Assembly (NCBI GenBank): GCA_964036295.1
Contig: OZ038465.1
Span: 3,295,115 to 3,359,114 of the forward strand
Direction of reading: 5' to 3'
DNA: 64,000 nucleotides
From: Plumapathes pennacea
Taxonomy: Eukaryota > Cnidaria > Anthozoa > Antipatharia > Myriopathidae
Shown: positions 45,601 to 55,922 of the stretch, piece after piece
Layout: every line of letters starts with the position of its first letter
Position numbering within the stretch: the stretch's first letter is position 1
Notes under the pieces: generated by a model
What the model was told of the DNA's origin: nothing
Seen by the model: only the letters and a program-made list of their open reading frames with translations
Databases searched by the model: none
Position numbers and translations under genes: made by a program

Positions 45601-48600
45601 CTTGTTTGCTGTGTTATAAACTCTCAAACTCACGAGTGAGAAACTGCCTCAAAGCTCAAGACCAAGACGTCGTCAACGAAATAAAGTTGAAGCTTTTTTC
45701 TTATTTCGTTTATCTTATTTTGTTTTGTTTTACTTTTAAAGGTATTCTTTTCCGTTTGGACGGCCTGAAGGTGCACTGAAGGCAACGCTCTCCCTGTTTG
45801 AAAGGGTGAGGCTCCACTTTTCTGACCTCTATTCACTCTCTCTCTCCCCCACCCTTTCTTTTTGCCTCTTGCTCTAACTGCCTCCTCAGTTTTGCTCTAG
45901 TTGTAGATCATTGCGGGCTCAACCAGCCACGTGATGAGAATTGCTGTGAGCGTTAACTCTCTGCTCTAGTTCTTGCTCTAACTTGGTTTTGTTCTTTCTT
46001 GGCTTTGCCTTAATTTGCTCCTAGTCTTTTTCTTCATGACTTAGTCTTGTTCTTATCATTTTCTTTTCTCGTTTCCAGGTGATGATGAAAGATATCTCCA
46101 CCCCAGTGCCCCCTCAAGAGTTCCGTGCAGAGATACGCCAGTGTCTTCAGAAAGCTGCACTCGTAAATTACACCAGGGTTTCAGCGTATGCAAAGATAGA
46201 AGGTACTGGAAATATGTAAAGGCCGCAATAAAATGATATTCGTGATCTGCACTTTGTACTAAACCTCAGCACTTTTATATTTATTTGGTGGTAAGTGAGT
46301 TTGAAGAAATGTTACCTTACAAGTGAATAAGAGGAAAGTTTTAATTGACGCTCAGCCATCTGTAGAATCTTCCAACTATTCGATAAGAAAAGCTATGAGT
46401 GATGTAATGAGAATGGATAGTTCAACCATCTCCTATCTTAGCAAGCTATATCAACAGCCAAGATCTGCACACAGCTCTGAGATAGATCTTTGAGGAGAAA
46501 CTCAAAAGAGATAGGTTTTTGTAGTAATTCTTACGTGGAACGCGTAAACCAGACAAGCATGCACGTAAAACACACAGAGCATAAAAGAAAGATCATCCGG
46601 AGTGATATCGTTGCGATATTTCTCCTTTTCCTAGAACGCTCTGGTCCCTTTCGGTTTGAGTACAATGCCTTGTTTTCCCTAGAGTCAGCCGAAATCGACG
46701 TTCCCCCATCCAAACGTTTAGATGACATTATGCATCTGGCAGAGCTGTGTATCGAGTTACTGCAACAGAATGACGAGCACCACGCCGAGGTGTTTATCTG
46801 TTTGCTTGTTTGTTTGTTTTTGTTTTTGTTTTTTTTTGTTTATGTATTTTTATTTTGTTCATTTTTGCTTGTTTGTTTATGAATTGTTTTTATTTATTTA
46901 TTTATTCATTATTGTTTGTTTGTTTATGTTTATGTGTATGTATGTATGTATGTATGTATTTGTTTGTTTAGGTAATTTTTATTTCTTTATTTTCTGCTTG
47001 TTTGTTTATGTTTGTGTTTTTGTTTATGTATTTTTATTTTGTTCATTTTTGCTTGTTTGTTTATGAATTGTTTTTATTTATTTATTTATTTATTATTGTT
47101 TGTTTGTTTGTTTATGTTTATGTGTATGTATGTTTTTGTTTGCTTGTTTATGTAATTTTTATTTGTTTATTTTCTGCTTGTTTGTTTATTTTTATGTTTT
47201 TTTGTTTTTGATAGGCCTTAGCGTGGGTGTCTGATCTCATGATAGAACATCAAGAACTTTTCTGGTCGCTCTTCTCAGTCGACATGCAGGTCGCTCTGAA
47301 GTTGCAACCTGTGGACTCGTGGGATAGCTTTCAGCTCTTTCAATTGCTTAATGAGTATCTCAGAAATGACAGTAAGTTGTGGATCATTATTAGCCCTACC
47401 GTAAGAAGTAAACTTTCAGCTGCTAATTGAGTATCTCTGAGAAATGACAGTGACTTAATAGTAGTTCTAGAGCAAGAAGTAGATTATTTTCCAGCTCTTC
47501 TATCTTCCCGTGTAGGCTAATCGCTTTAATGTCTCTGTCAGGCAGCATGAACCTAGGGAAGTTCCATGACCACTTGAAGGAGGTCTTTGCTCCACTTGTG
47601 ATTCGTTATATCGACCTGATGGAATCCTCAATCGCTCAGTCGGTGCACAAAGGATTTGCAAAGGAGCGTTGGGTCGCTGTGCGGTATGCTAAAGTTCGGG
47701 GTGGGATGGAACCGGGAGTGTTTTATGAAGGAGAGAAAGGGGGAGGGGGCAGAGGGGGACGGAAGGAAGGATGGAGGGAGGGGAGAGGAGGGGAGAAATA
47801 AAGGATGGGCAGAGGAGTTTAGGAAGGGAGGATGGGAGAGAGAATGCGAGAACGGAAGGGGAAAAAGAAAGAAGACGGGGATGAACACACTCACAGACAA
47901 GAGATGGGCAGAGATATTTCGTGTGGAGTCTATTTCTCTCTTACATACGTATAGCGCATCCGCTCCTGTTTCTTACTATTATTGTCTCTTTGCCTTATCC
48001 TTGTCCCTGTCCATGTCTCTCTTTCTCTCCGGTTGCCTCGTCTCTCTCACTTACTTGTCTCTTTGATCTTCTCTATCTAAACAGCGATGGTTGTGCGGCT
48101 TCTGAAGATTTGTTTTGGAAACTGACGGCGCTGCAACAGTTCATAGGAGACCTGAACTGGCCTGACGAAGTGATGGCCGATCACCTCATGTCCAGACTAA
48201 AGCTCATGGCCGCAGACATGGTACAGTCGTGTGTAGACAGGTGAGTGGACAGGAATTCTACTCGTAATACTAACTGTTCCAACCATCCAAAAAAAAAAAA
48301 AACGTACGAGTTTTCTAGAGAGAATTGATTCATAAATACAGTAGTAGCCTACGTTTAGTAGAGCGTAGACTTTTTGTCTCGGAGCAAGTCACTTGCGCTC
48401 GAAACGTCAGCTTGCTGATGCTCTAAACATCAAAACATCCCAGGGAAGCCTTGTTATGAACAAAGCCTTAACATTTTCAGGCTGGGAAATGTCAAAAATG
48501 TGTTGGCCAGCTAATCCAGGATTAGCCTAAGCGCGTGCTTTGAACTGTTGGGTATGATAATGCCCTCACTTTAATTCAACTCTGGTCTCGACAGGACTAA

Positions 48601-50938
48601 ACAAACCTTCGAACGCTGGCTGAAAACTACGCGTTTCAGCGTGGAATTCATTATTTCCAATGCTAACTGCGTTATGCTGAATGTGCTCACACACGCCAAG
48701 AAGCAGGTAAAATACACTTACTTTGTAGTGGCGCGGTTTTTGAGTTTTTACGACTTTGTTTCTGTTCTGTTTTTGCCTCTTGGAAACTTTTTCAAATAAC
48801 GTGTTCCTACAATCATGGTAAAAATTGTTCGAAGGATGACAAATTTATACCTCTCTTCCGTGTAGGTAGTATATGTTTGTGTTTGCTTGCATGTTTGGTT
48901 TAGTTAGTTGTTGAGTTGTTTGAGTTGCCTTTCAGTCGAGGGTTCTATGTTCGAAAGAGAAAAAAAACTCCGAGGTAAGATTGATAATTCTACGCACACG
49001 CACGAACACGCTCAAACTCGAACACGAACACGCACACAAACTCAAGAAAACGCGCGTCCAAAACTGAATAGCAACGTACTTTCTTTTTTTTTTTCAGAAC
49101 CGTTATCACACAGACGTGCACTGCTACCTGAGGCAGGTGATCAATGACGTGTTGTCGCAGCTTGTCACCAAGGTAACTTGACCACTACTGCCCTTGAACT
49201 CTTCTCAATGCTAGCACTCATACATCCAATTGCAGATATTCTCATTTTCTCAGTTCATTATTTACGCTTGGTAGATGGTAAACGAGTCAGGTTCGCTCTT
49301 TTCGAGCTGAATGGGATCAGTAATACAAGTGCGTAGGTAAAACTTTAAGATTCGCACGTTTCTTTGCTTGTGGTATTTGTTCACAGTTGACATCCGTGCT
49401 GGACTCACTTTTGGGCAAAGTGGCTCGTTATGACCAGGGCTCCCTGTTGGCTCCAGTCTTCTCTCTAAAGGTCAGTGCGGTACAGTGTATGTTTACAAGA
49501 ACCCGGGTGGGTTGCAAGTTTGGGGCAGTTTACATGAGAAAACTTTTAAACTTTCAACCCTTCTAGCCGGGTCAACCCGGGCCTCAAGAGGAATGCCCTG
49601 GAAAATGGTTGACCCGGGCTGGAAACTTTGAATTAAGTTTTAAATTAAATTTTTCATGTAAATGCTCACAGAAAATCAACTGAAAAATGGTTGCCTGGGA
49701 CGGTGACCCGGGCTTGTGTAAACAGGGCCTTAAAATAAGATCTACCCTGGTTCCAGAGGTCCTTATATTACTCCTTCAAGAGTTTTCCGACAGGAACGGC
49801 GGCGACGAAGCGAGCGGAAAGGACCTTTGGGCGTGCGAGGTACCAATCAGCTGAACTTCGTCGCTAATTGGTTAATGTTTGACAAACACAATGGCGGTCG
49901 CGAGCGAGAAGAACTGGCTTGGAAGTGAGGCTGCTACCTCGCGCGCCCACTCGCCCAGAAGTTCCCTAGCCACCGGTCGCCTTTGCCGCTCTCTGCCAAG
50001 CCTTCGCCGCTCTTCATTGGCAAGCAAGGAACCTTTGGAACCAGGGTATATGGAGACCTAGTGTACTGAGAATCCGGGCACCTTGTTCCTTTTATCTCAT
50101 GATGCAGAGCCCCGGTACGGAAATGGAGGACTCGTTTTTGAAGTTCGTGAAGTCCAACTTGGGTCGTTTTCGGACTCAGTTGAATAACGCGAAGCTCAGA
50201 GCGAAACTTGTGAAGGTAATCTTCAAACCATGGCGTTTTATTTTATTTACCAGAAACTTGTGAAAAGCCGTTCACGCCGAGGCTATACGGTACACCCAAC
50301 CCAAACCGTGTGACCGCGTTTCTCTGAGCAAGTTTCAGTGTGGAGATCGTTTTGTTTTTCAAGTTTAATTTTGGACACGATAGTGAATTTAAAAGTAGAT
50401 TTGGCGTAAGAACACTGCTACGTTTTCGACTCCAAACTACAGTTGCTGTCACAATATTCTAAAAACATCAAAACGGGTTCTAGTTGTCTCATGAATACTC
50501 CCGATAAATTCTCTTTTCCAGGAGTGGTATATTTCCACTGTAGCCAAGATCTGTGATTGGCTATCAGAGCGCATGAACATGGCGCTTCACCACTACCAGG
50601 TCCAGACTCTCCTCGCCATCATTACGGTGCGTAGGACTGGGTTTAGGGCTAGGGTAAGGTTAGACATAAAGCTCCCCCAATTTATTTATTTATTTGTTTT
50701 GTGTATTTGTTTATTTATACAGGACTTGCCTCAGCAGTTTGGCGAGGACAACATTGCCCAGAAAGTCCTCCGTAGCCGCACGTATCAGACTGTGATCTCG
50801 CGACTGCAGGTCGAGCATTCGATGATAACAGACGGTCACGTGAACATGCAGCTGCTCGAGGAAAGTCCGAATCCGCACGAACCCGACGACGAAGACGACG
50901 ACGATGACGTGAGTCAGTCGAGCGATGACGCCGCGTGA
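36653..50938 (+). CDS. CADPS: calcium-dependent secretion activator (CAPS), complete, 26 exons
   Basis: CAPS primes dense-core and some synaptic vesicles for Ca2+-triggered fusion through PIP2 and SNARE contacts. Exons: 36653-37414, 38711-38791, 39083-39231, 39749-39839, 40499-40567, 40783-40838, 41515-41626, 42162-42301, 42622-42688, 43028-43136, 43509-43715, 43861-43997, 44631-44818, 45493-45594, 45742-45805, 46079-46202, 46683-46789, 47215-47371, 47542-47683, 48085-48240, 48595-48706, 49098-49172, 49387-49470, 50108-50215, 50522-50626, 50723-50938. They yield 1239 residues (human CADPS about 1353) with consistent phases. Seen: start [13 protein letters not shown] as in relatives, [17 protein letters not shown], a C2 domain (about 340-480), a PH domain (about 484-600, [19 protein letters not shown]), [13 protein letters not shown] and [12 protein letters not shown], the MHD/Munc13-like region, and an acidic C-terminus. 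Exon 17 is shorter than in vertebrates, lacking the segment before the '[12 protein letters not shown]' helix. Poly(A) signal at 51433. Confidence 0.97.
39350..39412. repeat. short hairpin repeat (GAAATGTCAGC family), copy 1
   Basis: 'gtctgaaatgtcagccatct' is inverted as 'gagactgctgacattttaga' within about 65 bp. In CADPS intron 3. A clear second copy lies at 62698-62752. Confidence 0.65.
40990..41175. repeat. relative of the poly-G-bounded element
   Basis: It shares GGGGAGGCTCCGCCCGAAA and 'ggggt', 'ggtattaaaaagtgtatag' and 'tttggtatttgaaagggtc' with 52495-52640, but has no long G or C runs. In CADPS intron 6. Confidence 0.7.
44071..44404. mobile_element. candidate MITE in CADPS intron 12
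   Basis: The left end CAGGTTGGACACCGCGGAAA is inverted as TTTCCGCGGTGTCGTCAGG at the right end. No target duplication was recognised. Confidence 0.5.
45118..45367. mobile_element. candidate MITE in CADPS intron 13
   Basis: The ends GGCCATGTCACACG and GCGTGACATGACC are inverted, and 'gttgcgagacaagttgca' recurs inside at about 45172 and 45327. It is followed at about 45402-45436 by a (TTCC)n run. Confidence 0.6.
46795..47210. repeat. T-rich low-complexity tract with internal duplication
   Basis: (TTTG/TTTA)n sequence fills CADPS intron 17. A block of about 60 bp (around 'attttgttcatttttgcttg') occurs near 46850 and again near 47036, with (TATG)n between. The Phe/Leu/Val-rich ORFs here are artefacts. 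Confidence 0.85.
49490..49732. mobile_element. candidate MITE in CADPS intron 23
   Basis: 'gtttacaagaacccgggt' is inverted as 'acccgggcttgtgtaaaca' near the right end, with further CCCGGGT words inside. Confidence 0.55.
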
Positions 50939-53828
50939 CGTGACAGGCCAAGAGCCAAAGTTGACGAGCCCGCACAGTATTAGCCAGCGTCCAGCTCGTG
51001 CCCAGGCCTTTTGTCCGCTGTCTCCTCATACTCCTTGTATAAAAAGCTGAGCCTCGCTTTCTTGTATGTAAGGGTAATCTAGTGTCACGAGAACGTGAAA
51101 GAGCCGGGCTGACACTCTGCGCATGCTCACGGCAGTGGTTCGGGGCAGTTCGACCAATATACATTAGTAAAAGAAAGCGTTATAAGAAAAAATATGGGCG
51201 AAATCCATGTATTAGTCACTTACTGTAGCATAAGGTAAGAATAGGAGTTTTTTTTAATCCAGTGAACTTTATATAGTGGTTGCTGGGGCCGAGAGCATAA
51301 TATTGTGCCCCGTACGGCGGCTTTATAGATGTATTTCTATAATAGAAAATACTTTACAATACTGACGTAGATTACGACGAGGTATTAAAAATAGTAGTGT
51401 CTAAATAGATATGTAAGTTATATATTAATATTAATAAACCACTTTCACTATTATGCAGTCATTCTCGTTTCCAGGCTTTTTTCCCTTTTCCTCCAAGAGC
51501 CTGGGAACGAGGATGCTGCACAGTTGGCAAATAGTACTTTTTACTACCTGAGCTTGGTGTTGTTTCTACATTGTATTATGACCAAAGAAGCAGGTCTCCA
51601 GTCTACCCGCCAGGTTTTGGCGTCAAATGGCCCGCCAAAATATCTTGTGAAAGTGGCCGCTTCTTGTTCTGGTACCAAACCTTGACATATTGTAGGAAAA
51701 GAATAAATTGTAATTTGTTGGGAACTAAAACTCATACGTTAATTAATAAACTGGAAAGCAAAGACCCACGTTCACCTTTCGTTTTATTTCTGTAGTTAGA
51801 AGGCTGATCAACCTCAAATGTCTCTTTCAGTCTCTTATTAGAGATAAATTATGCAGTAAGGAGAAATTGGCAGTTCATTTGATAACTTGTTCAGGTGACA
51901 ACTAAACTGAACTGTCAATTCTCACTTAGTAAAATCTGTATTTTGAGCTTGGGAGTGAAAGGCGAGTCTTGATTGGGTGAAGCAAGTTTTACAACGTTCT
52001 CGTCCAATTTACCGAATGATTTAGTGTTCTTGTCTTCAAAGTAAGTACTAACGCGTTTCTGTGATCGAATTTTTTTCGTGTATGACATGAATGTTGATCG
52101 AAAACGCCAACACATTTTCACTCTCCTTGCACACGCTGAATGCGAGTATACTGGATGAGTCCGTTCCCCAACGAGGGGATGGAATAGATCTCTCGAACTT
52201 GTTGCGTGCACAGTAATGCGTTTCTCTGCTGCGGCAAGTGTTTACAGATTAATAGTTCGATGTATAGCAAATGATAAACTGTCACACAGTGTAATCTTCA
52301 CAAAATTTAGAACTTTTACTCAAGTCCACCGTCTGCGTTTCTCTTGACGTGCATGTAAGAGAGGAGAATGGTGTTTTTGTGATTTTGCCGAGCATCCGTT
52401 TGCAACGCTTCTGAGGCTTATCTCGATGGCTGGTTGGGACAAGCATTACAGATACCCGGGGGGGGGGGGGGGGGGTACTCCCTATGATCGGCTATACGGG
52501 GAGGCTCCGCCCGAAAGGGGTGTATTTTTACGATCGAGGTATAAAAAAGGGTATAGGAAAATGACGTTTTTTAGGTATTTTAAAGGGTCAATAAAAAGAG
52601 TGGAGTGAGGAAATAATTTTGGTATTTTAAAGGGGTACGAAAACCGCCAGGAAAAACCGGGGAAAAAAGCGGCGGAAGACCGGAAACTCCGCCTTGTTAA
52701 AAGAGGGAAGCACCCCGCCGTAGAATCGTCTGCCGGACGCATCAAAGGTATAAAAAAGGGGTGCATTTGTATTGGAGGTATATAAAAGGGTCCCGATTTT
52801 GCCCCCAGGATGGTATTTTAGGGTAAGGGGTTGACAGTCCGGGCGGAGTCTCCCCGTACAAAAGTCCTTTGAGTACCCCCCCCCCCCCCCCCCCCCCGAG
52901 ACAGATACCGGTCTCACGTGCATAACCGCAACAGATTTTGGCCATGTTATTGGACTAAAGTGCGTCTAACGTGCAGAGGAATTAGTCCAACTTGTAAAAT
53001 ACACTTGTAAATACTTTATTGAATTGGTCCCTGATCGTTTAGTCCTTTACGAGTTACGACGATCGTGCAAAGTGTGCTCCCACCAGTTCTTGTTTCCCGT
53101 TTTTGTCGGCGAGTATATAAGCGTTGTCTGATGTTCATCCTTAACTGGCTTTTCGGTACGTTTTCTTATACTCGACACTGCTTTTCTCTTTAAATCCCAA
53201 ACATACAGAGCTTCGTTCCACGCCGTGTCTATAGCACAAAATTTGTAAATAGTTTGAAGAAATCTGCCCAAACAAGAAATCACCTGCCGCTTCTAATAAT
53301 TTCTCCAACCGGAAACTATCTATAGCGGGCTGTTATATTGACATCGACGGATCAGGAAATAGTTCGCTCTAGCTATTATGATTACTCTATTAAAATAGAA
53401 TATCTAATGATTTAATTTATTTCTTCCGTATGTCCAATTTCCCCCCTCCTATTTTTTTTCGTTTGCTAAGGGTTTGACCGCAATAAACTTACTCAGAAAT
53501 CCTAGTACCATTGTCTTTTTCTTTTATATAATCTTTCGCCGGCTCCTTACTTCAATTTCAGCCTAACGAGCAGTAATCTATAGCAAATAATCAGCCAGTG
53601 TACAGTTATTCAAATTCGTTTGCATCCGCCGCAAGCCCAATAGGTTTGCATGCAATTAGTGGTATCCGTTCGCCCTTACATACACAAGACTAAAGCCTAA
53701 TAGCTGGGCTTGTAGAATGGTTTTATAGTCACCATGAACGGCAAAACGTTCCGCACTGCAAAACATTTGTGTAACTGTATTGGACTGGAATGAACGCCAA
53801 GATGACCCGCCTCGACTGCCGGTTTCAG
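50939..53828. other. spacer downstream of CADPS
   Basis: CADPS 3' UTR to the AATAAA at 51433-51438, then about 1 kb with no recognisable gene. 51840-51975 resembles the 'cactcccaagctcg' repeat words also seen at about 41842-41960. The poly-G-bounded element (52458-52897) follows. A 78-codon minus ORF at 53047-53283 has no recognisable features. Confidence 0.6.
52458..52897. mobile_element. TIR element bounded by G18 and C21 homopolymers
   Basis: The left end is a run of 18 G then TACTC, and the right end is GAGTAC then a run of 21 C. Inside the runs, inverted arms read 'acggggaggctccgcccg' and 'cgggcggagtctccccgt'. The interior repeats 'ggtataaaaaagggtat' and 'ggtattttaaagggt' words. Relative without homopolymers at 40990-41175. 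Confidence 0.8.
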
Positions 53829-53837
53829 CTATAAAAG
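53829..53837 (+). promoter_or_regulatory. TATA-box-like element
   Basis: CTATAAAAG lies 257 bp upstream of the small ORF at 54094. It would give a 5' UTR of about 230 nt. It is the best TATA match in this spacer, but its use is inferred. Confidence 0.4.
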
Positions 53838-54093
53838 CTTAGACCCTGTAGCTATTACTCTAAATTCACTAAAGTGTAAAGCCGAGATTGTTATTAAAAT
53901 CAGCCTGCCCCGCCATATAGTCTTTTCTTTATGACTATGCCAAGCGCATTTCCGACCATGTGTTTCTCCAAAGAATATAATCTCAAGCAAAGCCTGTTTG
54001 ACACAGCTGCGCGCCGATTTTAGTCTAACGGCTTAGTGCCAAGTGTAAAATCAGTGAAGTGCCAAGCTGATCGACTTCATCGTTGTTTACAAG

Positions 54094-54396
54094 ATGTCGC
54101 CTCCTGGACCAAGGCCTACATCGACCTCTGCACCGCTCACGGCCGCGACTTGCAACAACTACCCCGCAACAGCAAGGGCCTTCCGGTACACCGACCTTTT
54201 CGACGGGATTTCTTTGATTGAGGTTGGCATCGTGCTGGCGCTTACGCTGTTCGTACTTACATGTCTGGGATGTACACTGTGCTCTTCGATGTGCAGAGCG
54301 AGGAAGTCTATGGAAGAGAACACGGGCGCGGCCGAAATTGAGAAGGTGATCGATGATGACATGGCCGCCAAGGGGAAGAGTATTCTGCACGAATGA
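54094..54396 (+). CDS. unrecognised small single-pass membrane protein
   Basis: A 100-residue intronless ORF that I do not recognise. The N-terminal 35 residues are Pro/Ser/Thr/Ala-rich (MSPPGPRPTSTSAP), without a cleavable signal peptide. One hydrophobic segment, about residues 42-65 (IEVGIVLALTLFVLTCLGC), ends in a Cys-rich stretch and basic CRARK, suggesting N-out/C-in topology. The tail is acidic then basic (EKVIDDDMAAKGKSILHE). The ATG has a good context (A at -3). GTG in another frame at 54036 opens an overlapping ORF that I discount. It could be a complete gene or one exon. No paralogue is seen in the window. Confidence 0.5.
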   Translation: MSPPGPRPTSTSAPLTAATCNNYPATARAFRYTDLFDGISLIEVGIVLALTLFVLTCLGCTLCSSMCRARKSMEENTGAAEIEKVIDDDMAAKGKSILHE

Positions 54397-55922
54397 AACT
54401 GCGGAAAAGGTTGGTGGCACGTTTCAAATTTAATGCTCTGTAACTAACACTAGAATATATTTTTAAATTCTCTTCGTAGTATCTCTCTCTTAGTTCTCTG
54501 GGGTCTCTGTTCATATTTTTCCTCATTTTTCGCTCTTGGTTTAGCGTCATGGATGATTTTCTTTTTCGCAGAAAAACACCCCAACAGCCGGCCCGGTAAA
54601 CTGTATGCATGCCTCTTACTCCCAGCCCCATACATCTCAATGCTGGGTGTTTAAATTTGCTCCGTTTTGATTTTGGGTTTATTTGTGTTTCTTCGCCCTT
54701 TTTATTTACTGGCACTTTCTTGCGGTTTGTCACTGGAAACTAAATCTGATTTGGTCTAAAAATCGATAGAGAAGTTTCCTTATATAATTTTCATTTCTTT
54801 GTTTGTAGCCTCGTTTAACTGAGTTACTTTTATTATCTGGATCTTTTAACAATTTCCTAGTATTCCAATAGGAAACGCGCGCAAATGTGTAAGGTGATTT
54901 TAGAGTTTGACGAACTTTATTCACAGATGCCGAGCACTTGTCTACAGTCTTCTTACACTACTCTCCCGAAAGGGGAATATTGCGGTCTCTTTTGTTACTG
55001 TTAGGCATTAATCTTTCCATTGCCAAATCGCTAAAAGGAGATGAACTCCGCCCATCAGTATTCGGTCGCTCTATAGACGGTAACCAGCCCTGATGGTATC
55101 GGCTGTTTACAGTACAGTCTCCTTATCATAAAACATACCTCATGAAACCTAAAACAGGAAATATATATAGCCAAATTTTAAATAATCCCCGGCTATTCGT
55201 GCACGCTTATATTCAAAGTTCGAATTTGTACGTTGCAGCTAAACTCAACTTCCGAAACGGTTTTCAAGTTGAATGCGGTTTCTTTGCAAAAAAATGATTC
55301 ATTAATTAGAATGGGTACACAAGAAGTACGGTACACAAACCGGCTGTACGTGAATAACCGGTTCCCTCTCTGAACTTTCGTCGCAGGTGATCAAGCAGAC
55401 GGCCACCAGGAGAAGAGTTGTAAATAAACTGATTATGTGAACGGATTTTTCATGTCATTCAGATTCTGTTGCACTTTCATGTTCTTGTACTATAATTTTC
55501 TCCCAATAAAAATGAAAAAGTGAGCGTTCACGTTTTGTGGGAAAGAAAGGTGAAACCGGAAGGTGTGAAGTGAAATAAGTTAAATGAGACCTCACTGACC
55601 CAATCAGTCACATTACGAGGCATATATACTGCTCGTGGGAGGACGAAGATCTGCGAGAATCCGAGAGATGAATCTTATTCGTCTTTTGCAAAATCACGAA
55701 GAAAAAAAGAAAACGTGTAAAATTAGGCCTGCTACCCCTCCCCGGAAATAAATTGCCACCCCCACCCCGCCCCCATGCGTGAAGTTTCACGTGGTCGATT
55801 CTGCATCGAATCGAGGCAACTCGCATGTGCATTTTGAATATATTCACTCGTTTGGCTTCATTTCGTCGGGTTGCGGCAGGCATAGGAGGGGAGTGTAGCT
55901 TTGTTCTTAAACGGCAGCTGAG
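54397..55922. other. spacer between the small ORF and TKT
   Basis: No recognisable coding exons. AATAAA at 55505-55510 could end a long 3' UTR of the small ORF. The last 300 bp would contain the TKT promoter and 5' UTR. No clear TATA box. Confidence 0.5.

Noticed and set aside
46722..47211. Hydrophobic Phe/Leu/Val-rich ORFs suggesting a membrane protein
   Set aside because: They come from TTTG/TTTA low-complexity sequence in CADPS intron 17.
50715..51164. 149-residue Arg-rich minus ORF
   Set aside because: It is the antisense shadow of the last CADPS exon and its 3' UTR.
53047..53283. 78-codon minus-strand ORF between CADPS and the small membrane-protein ORF
   Set aside because: No domain, signal peptide or promoter pattern and no recognised relatives. 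Its length is within chance expectation in this spacer.
54308..54733. 141-residue minus ORF over the small membrane-protein gene
   Set aside because: Basic and low in pattern, it overlaps the plus ORF antisense. The plus frame has the clear membrane helix and good start context.
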